Positions 43,238 to 52,680 are shown, counted from the stretch's first letter. The stretch is DNA of 64,000 nt from Pseudescherichia sp031998825 (GCF_031998825.1 NZ_DAMACX010000010.1:41027-105026), one strand, 5' to 3'. Numbers and translations: made by a program. Notes: generated from the sequence alone by a model not told the origin.

Positions 43238-43591
43238 ATGAAAATGATGAAGACTGTTCTGAAGGCCACGTTAATCACTGCACTGATTACCGGCCCTGTT
43301 CTTGCGGCCGACGGTACTGGCAAAGTCCAACTTTCAGACCTGCATTTCGCCACAGCAGCAAATGGTTTGCAGCAAATTGAAGGCACGGGAACAAACGTGT
43401 CAGGTGGGCCTGTGAAGACTGTAATTGTCAAATTCAACTTGCTTCAGAATGGGGCAGTAATAGGAAATACGGCAGCGATGGCTGAAAATCTGGAGCCGGG
43501 TCAGCAATGGAAGCTACAGGCACCCTACGACAGCATAACCAACAAGCCAGACAGCTTCAAAGTGACAGAACTGACGGTATTTAATAACTGA
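43238..43591 (+). CDS. Exported FxLYD-like protein (cargo)
   Basis: 117 residues with a signal peptide ending VLAA and one domain resembling FxLYD (TVIVKFNLLQNGAVIGNT ... NLEPGQQWK). Cell-envelope location is likely; function unknown. It is on the plus strand in the gap between two minus-strand tra units, with GAGGG before its ATG, so it is probably an inserted cargo gene. Confidence 0.65.
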   Translation: MKMMKTVLKATLITALITGPVLAADGTGKVQLSDLHFATAANGLQQIEGTGTNVSGGPVKTVIVKFNLLQNGAVIGNTAAMAENLEPGQQWKLQAPYDSITNKPDSFKVTELTVFNN

Positions 43592-43681
43592 CACTGACGC
43601 GCCAGTAACAGTGGTTTCATGGCTTGTCTGCTGACGGCAGGCGCGCAAAACAAGTTTTGCACGCCTCCGTCCAGCCCTGAT

Positions 43682-44440
43682 TTAAAGATACTTCTTGAAT
43701 GAGGCAGTGGTCACGGTCACGGCGATACCCAACAGGACAGCCGCCGGCAACAACAGCAGATTGGGGTAGACTGCAGTGGGCCAGGAAAGGTACAGCATGG
43801 CGGGCACCACGGCTGCCGGTTTGACCAGTTTCTTGGCATGGTGATAGACAAAAGAACTTTCATACCCCGCCCCGTAACGCCGCAGATCACGCCGCCCCAG
43901 CCCCTCAACCAGGGCCACCACCACGACCAGCACAAACAGCGGGACGGACAGCACCAGGATGGTGACGCGTACCAGTGTGATAATGCTTATCCATACCGTG
44001 GCCAGCAGGTATTCACGCAGGTAGCCGGCAAGCCAGCCGCTCCAGCTGTTGATTTCCCGCGTGACTGCATTGTCACTGTGCATCTGGTGCGCATACTGCT
44101 GCCGGACCCAGTCAAGGAAGCCACTGTCCACAAAGGCCCACTGATACGCGGTGCTAACCCAGCGCACAACCGTCACCGATGGCTCAGACAGCAGCAGGCT
44201 GCGGGTGAACTCTGTGGACAGCCACCCCAGCTCGGTGTTCATGACCGCTTCACTGTGCGCCGCCCCGGCTTCCGGCCAGAAGAAGGCGATGCCGATATAT
44301 TCAATCAGCAGGCTCAGCAGCAGCGAGGACAGCACCACGCCCACCAGGGCCCATGGCCAGCCCCAGAGCAGATTATACAGAATGCCGTGCTTGCGTTCCG
44401 GCAGCGTCTGCTGCTGTGGGGGACGTTTTACCTCAGCCAT
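43682..44440 (-). CDS. ICE membrane protein, PFL_4697 family
   Basis: 252 residues with four to five membrane helices (about 25-55, 145-185, 210-245). Overlaps the upstream traD by 8 bases. The family always follows the coupling-protein gene in these ICEs; precise role unknown. Confidence 0.83.
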   Translation of the reverse strand: MAEVKRPPQQQTLPERKHGILYNLLWGWPWALVGVVLSSLLLSLLIEYIGIAFFWPEAGAAHSEAVMNTELGWLSTEFTRSLLLSEPSVTVVRWVSTAYQWAFVDSGFLDWVRQQYAHQMHSDNAVTREINSWSGWLAGYLREYLLATVWISIITLVRVTILVLSVPLFVLVVVVALVEGLGRRDLRRYGAGYESSFVYHHAKKLVKPAAVVPAMLYLSWPTAVYPNLLLLPAAVLLGIAVTVTTASFKKYL

Positions 44441-46532
44441 TCGCCCCTCCTGTGACCGGCACGTTCAGGGCCGGGCCGTCCCGCCACCAGGATTCGCCGC
44501 TGTGATAGCTGCGCCGCATCTCCTCCGCTATTTTCTCAATACTTTCCGGCATCAGCACATCATCAGCATCCCCGGCAGGCAGCGGCATGCGGATTTTCCA
44601 CAGTTGCCCTCCTTCCAGCAGGGCAAACGCCTGCCCTTTTGGTAGTGTCACGATATCGGCCGGCTCCAGTAGTGGGACTTTTACCGTCCCGACGCGGTCC
44701 TGGGTGCTTGAGGTGAAGTCCTGGTCTGCATTGACATCCGCCGTGTCCTGGTGCCCGGAGACCAGCGTTTTGGTGTAAATCTCCACCTGCGGCAGCTGCG
44801 TGGTCAGCAACTCGGCGGTGCGGTTCTCCCTGACGCGCAGCATAATCAGGTTGTTAAAGTTACCCTGTACCTGGGCCGTCTTGGCCGCATTCCCGATGCG
44901 TGCCTCAATATCAGAAGACGTCTGGGTATAGGCCGTCACCTGCATGCCGGCACCGCCCCCTTTGTTGATGAGAGGAATAAACTCATACCCCATCAGCTCG
45001 TTAAACTCATCGCAGTGCAGGTTAATCAGGGACTTCCCTTCTTTCCCGCCCGGCAGGCCCGCATTGATACCGTGTTTATAAATGTGCCCGGCCACACTCA
45101 CCAGATCGGCGAACATGGAGTTACCGACCGCGCTCGCCACTTCACTGTCACTGAGCGCATCGAGCCCCACATACACCACGGCTTTTTTACGGATGATCTG
45201 TTCCCAGTCAAAAATCGGCCGCGTGTCGTCAATGTCCTGATAATCCGGCGACAGCAGCTCGGCGGTCTTGCCGGTGGTCAGTTTTTCCAGCAGCGGCAGC
45301 AGCGACGCCACGATTTTGTCAAAGTAAGTACGGTCATAACGTACCGCTGACCGCAGCCCGTCAAGGATGGGATCATAGAGTTTTTTACCCTCTTCTGAAC
45401 TCAGGGCAACCTCAATGGCCCAGATACGTAAGGCATCCGGCTGACCCTGCATGTTACGGGGCACGTCGTCCTCTCCCAGCACCTGCTGATTATTCTCAAT
45501 CTGCGTCTGCAGAGCCGGCAGCTGCGCCTGGATGATTTTTTCCGCATAGCGGATATAGAGATCGGCGATATTGTTCACGTAGCGCATGATCAGCGTGTAG
45601 TCAGGGCGCTCACCCAGGGCGACCAGCGCACGGGCGATGATGTTGACGAACCGCCAGGCAAATTCGCGAAATGCCGCGCTGTTCCCCTCACCCGACAGCT
45701 GACCGGCCACGCGGGACGCCACCTCTGACACGCGACCAAAACGCCCGACGGCATTATAACGGGCTGAAATTTCAGGCCAGCCAAGATGAAAAATATACAG
45801 CTTGTCCCCGCGTCCAGCCCGGTGGGCCTCTGCCCAGACGCGTTTCATCAGGTCTGCGTCGCCTTTCGGATCAAACACGATGGTGACTTCACCCCGCCGG
45901 ATATCCTGGGTGACCAGCAGCTCTGCCAGCCGGGTCTTCCCGACGCGCGTGGTGCCGTACACCACCGTATGGCCAACGCGCTCCCCCAGAGCCAGGGTGA
46001 CGTCTTTTTCGTCGGGCTCGATGCCGTGCAGCGCCGGATTGCCGCCCACCGGTGGTAATGGCCGCACCGGGTTCAGCGGCGTATCGGCACTCAGCAGCTT
46101 ACCCAGCCAGGGCAGACGGTGCTCTGTCATCATTTCGAGCTGACGCGCCCCCAGGTAAAAGCGGTTTGGCTGCAGGTAACGGGCCACTTCAGGGCGCAAC
46201 GTATCCTGCAGCCGCTGGGTGTGTTTCTGCGTCCAGCGGAACCCCCGGCCTAGAAACAGGCGACGATGACTGACGGGGATCTGTTTAGTACTCATGACAT
46301 AGCGCGGCAGGCGGCGGAGATTCCGGCGGTAGCGAATAATCTTCATCCCCTGATGCGTGCGGGTGACGGCCAGCGCCGCAAACCCGGCTGCGGTGACATA
46401 GCTGACAGACGGAGCCAGAGCGACAGCCCAGGGTGCCTGCACACAGACATACGCCGCCATGCCCGATACCACGGCGGTATTCAGCTCAACGGCCGGACGC
46501 AGCAGGGCCTCAATGACGTAACGGTTACTCAT
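44433..46532 (-). CDS. traD: Conjugative coupling protein TraD (SXT/TOL subfamily)
   Basis: 699-residue type IV coupling ATPase that brings the relaxase-DNA complex to the channel. Two N-terminal membrane helices (about 20-60), Walker A VYGTTRVGKTRLAE (about 192), Walker B LINLHCDEFNELMG, and the later AYTQTSSDIEAR motif. Complete. The cognate relaxase gene is not in the window. Confidence 0.93.
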   Translation of the reverse strand: MSNRYVIEALLRPAVELNTAVVSGMAAYVCVQAPWAVALAPSVSYVTAAGFAALAVTRTHQGMKIIRYRRNLRRLPRYVMSTKQIPVSHRRLFLGRGFRWTQKHTQRLQDTLRPEVARYLQPNRFYLGARQLEMMTEHRLPWLGKLLSADTPLNPVRPLPPVGGNPALHGIEPDEKDVTLALGERVGHTVVYGTTRVGKTRLAELLVTQDIRRGEVTIVFDPKGDADLMKRVWAEAHRAGRGDKLYIFHLGWPEISARYNAVGRFGRVSEVASRVAGQLSGEGNSAAFREFAWRFVNIIARALVALGERPDYTLIMRYVNNIADLYIRYAEKIIQAQLPALQTQIENNQQVLGEDDVPRNMQGQPDALRIWAIEVALSSEEGKKLYDPILDGLRSAVRYDRTYFDKIVASLLPLLEKLTTGKTAELLSPDYQDIDDTRPIFDWEQIIRKKAVVYVGLDALSDSEVASAVGNSMFADLVSVAGHIYKHGINAGLPGGKEGKSLINLHCDEFNELMGYEFIPLINKGGGAGMQVTAYTQTSSDIEARIGNAAKTAQVQGNFNNLIMLRVRENRTAELLTTQLPQVEIYTKTLVSGHQDTADVNADQDFTSSTQDRVGTVKVPLLEPADIVTLPKGQAFALLEGGQLWKIRMPLPAGDADDVLMPESIEKIAEEMRRSYHSGESWWRDGPALNVPVTGGANG

Positions 46533-47013
46533 CGTCTGCCTCCTTTATAATTTTACCGTCGGCTATACGGATATACGTTCCCCTCCCGGCACCGGCTTCC
46601 CTGCAGGAAAGGGAGTGGTAACGCAGGGCATCCGCCAGTAAGCGCCAGAGCACATACAGAACATTCGACAGGATGAAAAAAATGATCCATACAGCCCGCA
46701 ATGACAGCAGGTAATTGTTCGCCGCGGTTTCTGTGGAGACGGCAGTGACGGTACAGGCTGCCGGCTTTGCATCAGGCGGAGCCGCATTATCAGGCGCCGG
46801 GCATTCCTCCCACATGTAATGTCCGGGCGGCGCGGTGCGCCATGCCGTTGCCTCCTTCTGCAACTGGTCGTTCAGGTCACTGACCGGATGGCCGAAAACA
46901 AGCCAGGCGAGCAGGTAGACACCGCCGAAAGCGGCAGGCACGAAAACGGCATGACGGAATAAACAGAACACAAGCCACAACGCGTAACGCAGGCTGTTCA
47001 GGAAGATGTGCAT
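46525..47013 (-). CDS. Hypothetical membrane protein upstream of traD
   Basis: 162 residues, two membrane regions (about 8-40 and 103-125) around a periplasmic loop with two Cys (MWEECPAP, AACTVT). Overlaps traD by 8 bases, so probably part of the transfer machine; family not recognised. Confidence 0.7.
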   Translation of the reverse strand: MHIFLNSLRYALWLVFCLFRHAVFVPAAFGGVYLLAWLVFGHPVSDLNDQLQKEATAWRTAPPGHYMWEECPAPDNAAPPDAKPAACTVTAVSTETAANNYLLSLRAVWIIFFILSNVLYVLWRLLADALRYHSLSCREAGAGRGTYIRIADGKIIKEADDE

Positions 47014-47023
47014 AAAAGATTCC

Positions 47024-47596
47024 TCAGAGATACTGCCGGACGTCCTGACCGGCGAGAATGGCCAGCAGGCGTTGCCCGCTGATGATGCGCAGACGCGGTG
47101 ACGCCGTGCGAATGGTGCGGCTCATTTTTCCGGTACGGCCCGTGTGGATAAACAGCCCCCGGCGGCCGGACTGCAGGAGAAGCCGGTCGAAGTCCTCAAC
47201 ATGTGCGGGGGAAACAGCACGACTGTACCGTTTGGCCTGGATAAGCCAGTGCTCACCGTCAATGATGACCTGACCATCAAGGCCGCCGTCACCGCTGTAG
47301 GAGGCATTGCGCACCACGGTCAGCCCCTGGCGTTCAAAGGCAGAGAGCAACAGCTCTTCAAAGACATAGGGACTGACTTTGCGCAGATAGCTCAGACGCT
47401 GCCCGTCTCCCGGCAGGCGGGTCAGTTTATCCAGTACCCGCCCCGCCGTTGCCCGGTATCGCCGGTGACGGCGGGTGCTGGCTTTCTCCCGCCGACGCAG
47501 GTTCAGAAAGGCCATCACCACCAGGAAAAGGACAACCAGTATGACCGCCCCGTAAGGGTGCGCCATCAGCAGACCGTTGATATCTGGCGCGCTCAT
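47024..47596 (-). CDS. Membrane-anchored Mrr-like endonuclease
   Basis: 190 residues: an N-terminal membrane helix (AVILVVLFLVVMAFLNL), then a restriction-endonuclease fold of the Mrr_cat type with the D...QAK catalytic pattern in YSGDGGLDGQVI and HWLIQAKRYS. ATG at 47596 overlaps the upstream stop. Such proteins recur in this T4SS class; whether it cuts DNA during transfer is unknown. Confidence 0.8.
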   Translation of the reverse strand: MSAPDINGLLMAHPYGAVILVVLFLVVMAFLNLRRREKASTRRHRRYRATAGRVLDKLTRLPGDGQRLSYLRKVSPYVFEELLLSAFERQGLTVVRNASYSGDGGLDGQVIIDGEHWLIQAKRYSRAVSPAHVEDFDRLLLQSGRRGLFIHTGRTGKMSRTIRTASPRLRIISGQRLLAILAGQDVRQYL

Positions 47597-48129
47597 CACG
47601 GCTTAACCTGCTGCGTCAGGCCGGTATCGGTGATGAGTACCGGATAATGCGCAATCTGCAGGCGACGGGCCAGTTCGCTGCCGGAAGCCGGGGCCAGGCT
47701 GACACCGGGTGCCAGCTCGCGCAGCTCGCGCACGGTATCCATGTCTGTGACGTTGACTATCATCCCGGCCGCATGCTGTTCAGCCAGCGCGCCGGCATTG
47801 GCTTTCAGCCATTCACGGGACAGAGCATCATCCCCGATCAGAAACAACGCCCCAATGCCGGGCAACTGCAGCGGCCGGTCTGCTGTATTCCCCGGGCTCA
47901 GTTCAGGTGTGTTAACGGGTAACATACCCGCCATCCCGTCAGCCAGCGGAACACCGTGGTCCGGCTGGCGTGAAGGCTGTACGTCACTGACGCCGGGCAT
48001 GCCGGGCTGTTTATTAACGGCCTCAAAATACGGCGCAGCATCTTCACCGCCCAGATCAGCAATCACATTCAGTTCAGCATGGCCGGTCAGGGGAAGGAGG
48101 GTAAACAGCAGTAAGGACAGCGTTTTCAT
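47596..48129 (-). CDS. ICE protein, PFL_4695 family
   Basis: 177-residue exported protein, signal peptide ending TGHA, starting ELNVIADLGGEDAAPYF as usual in the family. Unknown periplasmic role; in operon with the lytic transglycosylase upstream. Confidence 0.82.
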   Translation of the reverse strand: MKTLSLLLFTLLPLTGHAELNVIADLGGEDAAPYFEAVNKQPGMPGVSDVQPSRQPDHGVPLADGMAGMLPVNTPELSPGNTADRPLQLPGIGALFLIGDDALSREWLKANAGALAEQHAAGMIVNVTDMDTVRELRELAPGVSLAPASGSELARRLQIAHYPVLITDTGLTQQVKP

Positions 48130-48134
48130 CAGGG

Positions 48135-48770
48135 TTATCTCCCGGGTTCAGTCCAGACGAAGCCTGGATCGGGGGTGAGCGCAGCAACCGAGCGGGGCGC
48201 TTCAGCTGCCGGCGCAGAAATGCGGGGTGCAGGGCTGATTTTTGCCAGATGCCCTCTCACAATGGCGCGGTAACGTGCAGCAGGCTGACCACCTGCGGGA
48301 TGGTGGTAGCAGCCGGCCGCATCCAGCCAGCTGCCTGGCTTACGCGCCCAGCACTCACGCAGAATGGTGGCGGCGGCGTTCAGGTTGGTGTAAGGGTCAA
48401 ACGCATCCCACGTCGAGGCAAAATGATGACCGTTCCAGCCCAGATTGACCTGGGCAATACCGACATCGATGCGCTTAAGCGGGTGACGCTTCATAAAGAC
48501 CTGCAGCGCCTGCCAGGCCTGCAGGCGCGTCTCATAGCGATACCCTTTGCCTGCCACATTGATGGTCCAGGGCCATGGCCGTATTCCGCGGGGAAGTTTG
48601 CGCGAAGACTCGCTCAGTGATACCGAGTAAAGCGCTTCGGGGGGCACGCCGTGCGCCATGGCCACGCGGACGTAACCCTCCGGCACCGTCTGGTCAGCAT
48701 GGCCGTCAGGGACGGCCGCCATCAGTAAGCCCAGCGCCAGCGCGCCGGTCAGAATGCTGCGATTGCCCAT
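48135..48770 (-). CDS. Lytic transglycosylase (SLT domain)
   Basis: 211 residues, signal peptide ending GHA. SLT fold with catalytic Glu in SVSLSESSRK, then IDVGIAQVNLGW and NLNAAATILRECW. Opens peptidoglycan for channel assembly. Overlaps its upstream neighbour by 22 bases. Confidence 0.87.
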   Translation of the reverse strand: MGNRSILTGALALGLLMAAVPDGHADQTVPEGYVRVAMAHGVPPEALYSVSLSESSRKLPRGIRPWPWTINVAGKGYRYETRLQAWQALQVFMKRHPLKRIDVGIAQVNLGWNGHHFASTWDAFDPYTNLNAAATILRECWARKPGSWLDAAGCYHHPAGGQPAARYRAIVRGHLAKISPAPRISAPAAEAPRSVAALTPDPGFVWTEPGR

Positions 48771-49474
48771 TTACCGTCTCCCGCCTGCTGCAGTAAAACC
48801 GGCATCAGGCCGTTACCAAAGCGCATCCACCGGCCGCCGTCGTGGTTAAGCGTGATCTGGCGCTTGCGGACCTTTTCCACGGGAATGTGATGGTCCCGCG
48901 CCCAGCTGCGAAGCGCATCATCACTGCCCTGGCTGTCGACCAGATAGATGTCCACCGGCCGGTTGTCAGCCAGCACGGCAGACAGTTTCGCGTCGCAGGT
49001 TGCGCAGTCTTTTGACCTGACGAACAGTGCCAGCCGGCCGCCACTGTCGTGCGCCACGCCGGAGGCGTTCCCCATATTGACCGGCAGTGTGCCCGGATAC
49101 AGGCGCTGCCAGGCCGCGTTCACCTCACGCTGGAAATCAAGCTCTTTCTGGGTGCGGGCAAACTCTTCCTTCACCCACTTTTCAGCAAACTTACGGCGCT
49201 CTGCCGGCGTCTGCGCCTCGATACCGAGGGTGGAAAGCGGATCGAGACCCGGCGACTGGGTACCCCGGGGTCCCTTCATCAGCTGCTGATAACGCTGATA
49301 ATCGTCGGCACTGAGTCCCCACTGACCGGCCTGCTGCTGCAGGTTTTGCTGTGCGGAGTCCGCCCGTTGTGTTGATTCCTGTCGGCTGACATCCGTCTGT
49401 CCTGATGTGGTCGCGGCCAGGGTCAGGGGACTCAGCAGCATGGCGGCTAAAAAGGTGTGTTTCAGTTTCATCAT
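48749..49474 (-). CDS. ICE protein, PFL_4693 family (thioredoxin-like)
   Basis: 241 residues, signal peptide ending TLAA, coiled middle and a C-terminal thioredoxin-like part with the C-x-x-C KDCATCDAK. Possibly a disulfide helper for the Cys-rich TraU/TraH-like proteins; this role is inferred. Confidence 0.82.
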   Translation of the reverse strand: MMKLKHTFLAAMLLSPLTLAATTSGQTDVSRQESTQRADSAQQNLQQQAGQWGLSADDYQRYQQLMKGPRGTQSPGLDPLSTLGIEAQTPAERRKFAEKWVKEEFARTQKELDFQREVNAAWQRLYPGTLPVNMGNASGVAHDSGGRLALFVRSKDCATCDAKLSAVLADNRPVDIYLVDSQGSDDALRSWARDHHIPVEKVRKRQITLNHDGGRWMRFGNGLMPVLLQQAGDGKWAIAAF

Positions 49475-49482
49475 TCGCTCCG

Positions 49483-50241
49483 TTATTCTGCTCTGAGCAC
49501 GGTCAGGCGGCCGTTAACCCGAAACGTCGCCTCACCATAACCGGCACTGACCAGCGTCCAGCCGGCAACGGTTTCGCCCTCTCCGACCAGGGCCACCTGC
49601 GACAGGCTGCTGTAGCCCCGGGGCGCGATGGCAGCCCAGGACTCTGCCCCCCGCTTCTCCACGCCCGTCAGCACAAAAGGCGCATTGCGGGCCACGCGAA
49701 GGGACGGAGCAGCACGACGTGTGTCAGCGGGACGGGGCTTTTTTGCAGCAGGCGCGTTTTTTTTGACCGGTGCGGCGACAGGTGCGGCGGGTGCGGGTGC
49801 CGGCTGTGATTTCAGCGCTGTCAGCTGCTCAGTCAGCGCACTCAGGCGGGTTTCCAGCCCCTGCTGGGCGTCCTGAAGGGTTCGCAATGACTGACGCACG
49901 GCGTCGTCGCTGCCGGCCTGTTTCGCAGCAGCGCTCAGCTCCTGCTGCATCTCACCAAGTTTTTTCCGGGTATCCTGCAGGCCGGTTTTGAGCGTGGTCA
50001 CATCTGACTGCAGGGCCGCGACTGTCTCAACAGTGGCCGCTGTACTGCCCTGAGATTCAAGGCGTGCAAGGCGTTCATCAAGGTTCGATATGCCCAGACT
50101 GAAGGCGGTGTAGCCCAGCGCCAGAATGCCGGCCAGCGCCACACCGCTGGCAGCGCCCCAGATGAGGCGGCAGCGGGGACGCCAGCTGAATCTTTTACGA
50201 GCCGGAGCGGGGTCAGTATGGAATGGTTGCTGTTCGCTCAT
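49483..50241 (-). CDS. Hypothetical membrane protein with coiled coil
   Basis: 252 residues: one N-terminal membrane helix (about 30-52), long coiled coil (about 55-140), Ala/Pro/Lys-rich linker (about 145-175) and a C-terminal beta domain. Overlaps pilL by 4 bases. Second gene of the transfer operon; family not recognised. Confidence 0.72.
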   Translation of the reverse strand: MSEQQPFHTDPAPARKRFSWRPRCRLIWGAASGVALAGILALGYTAFSLGISNLDERLARLESQGSTAATVETVAALQSDVTTLKTGLQDTRKKLGEMQQELSAAAKQAGSDDAVRQSLRTLQDAQQGLETRLSALTEQLTALKSQPAPAPAAPVAAPVKKNAPAAKKPRPADTRRAAPSLRVARNAPFVLTGVEKRGAESWAAIAPRGYSSLSQVALVGEGETVAGWTLVSAGYGEATFRVNGRLTVLRAE

Positions 50242-50903
50242 TTTCTCAGAAACCCTCCGCTGACAGGTTTAACGGGTACTGACTGAGGGGCGCTGATGGC
50301 CGGTTGTGACACGGCGGACGGCGCAGGCGTGGACCAGCTGCTGACCGGCGGCGGAAGCTGGGAGACCGGCAGCTGGTAGCCGTCGCGCAGGCTGTGGCAG
50401 ACCACACGCTGTACATCATCCACCTCAAGCTGCCAGGCCGGACCGGCCAGGACCTGCAGGGCAGTACGCAGGCGCATCGGGCCCAGCTGGTACTGAACCG
50501 CCGGCAATGCCTGGCGGTAAAGCACGCCGTTGGCGGAGCCTGTCGCGCACAGGGAATAACCGGACTGGCGCAGGGCGTAACGCAGCGCATCCGCCACGGT
50601 AGGATGCAGGGATGACGGGATACGGATATCAATAATCTGGGAGAGAGGGTCACGCTGGGCCGCCTGCGGATCGGTGCTGACCAGCAGATAACGATCGTAG
50701 CGCACCACTTCCGGCGTCCGCGCATACTCGTCCGGAGAGACCGGCTGAACGTTGCGGGTGACGGTGGTGCCGGGTGTCGGGTCGGCAGGCGCACGCTGTT
50801 GCAACTTTTGCGGCTGGGAAACACAGCCCGCAAGGAGCAGCAGGGGAAGAACAGTGGCAAGCCTGCCTGGTGAAAATACGTTGTGAGAGGTGTTACGTTT
50901 CAT
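50238..50903 (-). CDS. pilL: PilL-like lipoprotein, first gene of transfer operon
   Basis: 221-residue outer-membrane lipoprotein (lipobox LAGC) of the conjugative PilL family. Central region RYALRQSGYSLC and MRLRTALQVLAGPAW resemble the PilN/secretin-associated fold. Only pilL of the type IV pilus set is present here. First gene after a terminator at 50993, so the transfer promoter should lie between 50904 and 50992. Confidence 0.83.
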   Translation of the reverse strand: MKRNTSHNVFSPGRLATVLPLLLLAGCVSQPQKLQQRAPADPTPGTTVTRNVQPVSPDEYARTPEVVRYDRYLLVSTDPQAAQRDPLSQIIDIRIPSSLHPTVADALRYALRQSGYSLCATGSANGVLYRQALPAVQYQLGPMRLRTALQVLAGPAWQLEVDDVQRVVCHSLRDGYQLPVSQLPPPVSSWSTPAPSAVSQPAISAPQSVPVKPVSGGFLRK

Positions 50904-50992
50904 CCGGAATTTTCCTGTACAGTGATAAAACAGCCCTCACTGTGCGGAATCGGTCCGGTTTCACTCAATTAACAACTGATTTTCCGTTGATG

Positions 50993-51023
50993 AAAAAAAA
51001 CGCCACCCGAAAGGATGGCGTTG
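50993..51023 (-). terminator. Terminator of the DUF29 gene
   Basis: AACGCCATCC and GGGTGGCGTT pair around TTTC on the minus strand, followed by eight T. Separates the DNA-processing genes from the transfer operon. Confidence 0.92.
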
Positions 51024-51041
51024 CGGTGAAACAGACAGTAA

Positions 51042-51479
51042 TCAGTCCGGGTAAAACTCGTTACTGAGAATAGTATCTGTTGTCCAGATGCTGTCTTCAG
51101 GAAAGATATCCAGACCTATGCCGGTTTCTTTGGAAGCATCGGCGCGGGCGTCAAACCACACATCCGCAAGCCATTCAGGATCAGAAAACGCGCTTTTCAG
51201 GCTCGGCGTCTTGTTCAGACGTCGTACAATCAAATCACGCTGACCTTTAATGGTTAACTCCCAGCTTTTACCTCGATGGGTTGGCTGAAACTTCCATTTA
51301 AGAAGGTGGGCCAGTAAGACAGCCATACGGCTGGCCAGCTCACGCTTTTCACTTTTGCCCACGTCTTCAATCTCCTCGGCGATGTTCTCAATATCAATCT
51401 GACTGAGCTTTCCGGCACGCAGTAAAGCTGCCTGTTCACTGGCCCAGGCAACAACGTCTGAATCGTAACGTGCTCCCAT
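51042..51479 (-). CDS. DUF29 family protein
   Basis: 145-residue soluble helical protein: DSDVVAWASEQAALLRAGKL, then IENIAEEIEDVGKSEKREL and LLKWKFQP, the DUF29 pattern. Function unknown. Single-gene unit before its terminator. AGGC/GGAGG-type site before the ATG. Confidence 0.82.
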   Translation of the reverse strand: MGARYDSDVVAWASEQAALLRAGKLSQIDIENIAEEIEDVGKSEKRELASRMAVLLAHLLKWKFQPTHRGKSWELTIKGQRDLIVRRLNKTPSLKSAFSDPEWLADVWFDARADASKETGIGLDIFPEDSIWTTDTILSNEFYPD

Positions 51480-51612
51480 ACAAGCCTCCGTTAGTCAAAA
51501 AGTGAAGAAACCGCCAGAACAGATATGCTCCGGGGATAACATAAGATGCAACATAAAAAGTTGCTTCCTGAAGTTTGTCAGAGACAGTCATAACAGTCAA
51601 AGCTCCATTAAT

Positions 51613-52149
51613 TCAGAGGGCGTGAATTGCCACTCTGGAACAGTCATACCCGAATCCAATGAACGGTATATCGTCATCGAAGTCCATCGGTGGCGCACCG
51701 GCACTGCTGCCGGAGGCCTGGCCACTGTGAGTCGGTCCTGAAGGTTGCTGAGGCTGCCCCCAGTCATTCCGGGAAGACGTATTCTGTCCGCTGCCGGACT
51801 GGCGGCCGCCAAGCATCTGCATGGTGCCACCAATATTGACCACCACCTCTGTGGTGTATTTCTCCTGGCCGGCCTGATCGGTCCATTTGCGTGTGCGCAG
51901 CTGACCCTCGATGTAAACCTGGGAGCCTTTGCGCAGATATTCACCCGCAATTTCTGCCAGCTTGCCGAAAATAACCACCCTGTGCCATTCGGTCACTTCT
52001 TTCTGTTCGCCGGACTGCTTATCGCGCCAGCTCTCAGACGTGGCCAGAGAAAGGGTGGCAACTGCACTGCCGTTGGGAATATAACGAACTTCAGGATCCT
52101 GGCCGAGGTTTCCGACAAGGATAACCTTGTTAACGCCGCGTGAGGACAT
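51613..52149 (-). CDS. ssb: Single-stranded DNA-binding protein with extended tail
   Basis: 178-residue SSB for replication and transfer of the element. OB fold at about 1-110 (VNKVILVGNLGQDPEVRY, WHRVVIFGKLAEIAGEYL). The Gln/Ser/Gly-rich linker leads to the tip FDDDIPF, which normally ends the protein. Here 15 more residues (IGFGYDCSRVAIHAL) follow before the stop. ATG at 52149 has AGGAGA eight bases upstream. Confidence 0.92.
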   Translation of the reverse strand: MSSRGVNKVILVGNLGQDPEVRYIPNGSAVATLSLATSESWRDKQSGEQKEVTEWHRVVIFGKLAEIAGEYLRKGSQVYIEGQLRTRKWTDQAGQEKYTTEVVVNIGGTMQMLGGRQSGSGQNTSSRNDWGQPQQPSGPTHSGQASGSSAGAPPMDFDDDIPFIGFGYDCSRVAIHAL

Positions 52150-52169
52150 AATCATTTCTCCTGTAAGGA

Positions 52170-52197
52170 ATAAAGAAACACCCCGCGAACGGGGTGT
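52170..52197 (-). terminator. Terminator/attenuator between DUF3577 gene and ssb
   Basis: ACACCCC/GGGGTGT stem with a small loop, followed on the minus strand by TTTCTTT. Only 12 bases after the DUF3577 stop, so ssb expression may be partly uncoupled. Confidence 0.75.
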
Positions 52198-52209
52198 GTC
52201 AGGTGCGCA

Positions 52210-52680
52210 TCAGAATGAGTTTTCTGCGTAGTTTTGTTGTGCGGCAGAGCCATTCTGCGGCGGCACGGAGTCAGATTTTTCAGTCTTGTAAACCATTTCC
52301 TGGCCTATTTTGATCCAGTCCACCTTTATCAGGCGGGCTTTCAGACTGACGCGCTGTTCGCCGGCATGGTCGCCTTTGTTCAGCGTAAATATGTCCGTGG
52401 ACGGGTTACTCAGGTTAAAGCCCAACAGGACTTTCTTGTCTTCATCGACGGCTTTCTGGCAGCGGGCGATAAGGCTGGTTGCCTCTTTACCTGCGACAGA
52501 AATGTCAAAACGGACGTAGGCCGGATTATCAGTCGGACCACTCAGTGCATTTATTACGCAGCTGAGGAACGAGCCATTCTGATGGTTAACCTGGCGGATG
52601 TTGCTGAGATACCCGATGCCTTTGATAGTCAGGTTGAAGTACTCAGATTTTGCAGATGCAGAAGTATTGTTTGCAGACAT
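52210..52680 (-). CDS. DUF3577 / STY4534-type ICE protein
   Basis: 156 residues: YFNLTIKGIGYLSNIRQV start, YVRFDISVAGKEA middle, and an acidic, Gln-rich tail (PPQNGSAAQQNYAENSF) that recalls an SSB linker. OB-fold-like beta content. The family sits beside ssb in SPI-7-like islands and is thought to act in replication or transfer; no direct function is established. GGAGAAAACATC precedes the ATG; repeat array 3 lies 140 bases upstream. Confidence 0.82.
   Translation of the reverse strand: MSANNTSASAKSEYFNLTIKGIGYLSNIRQVNHQNGSFLSCVINALSGPTDNPAYVRFDISVAGKEATSLIARCQKAVDEDKKVLLGFNLSNPSTDIFTLNKGDHAGEQRVSLKARLIKVDWIKIGQEMVYKTEKSDSVPPQNGSAAQQNYAENSF

Noticed and set aside
47024..47596. Stand-alone restriction-modification system
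   Set aside because: No methylase is present; the membrane-anchored Mrr-like protein is a regular member of this T4SS region.
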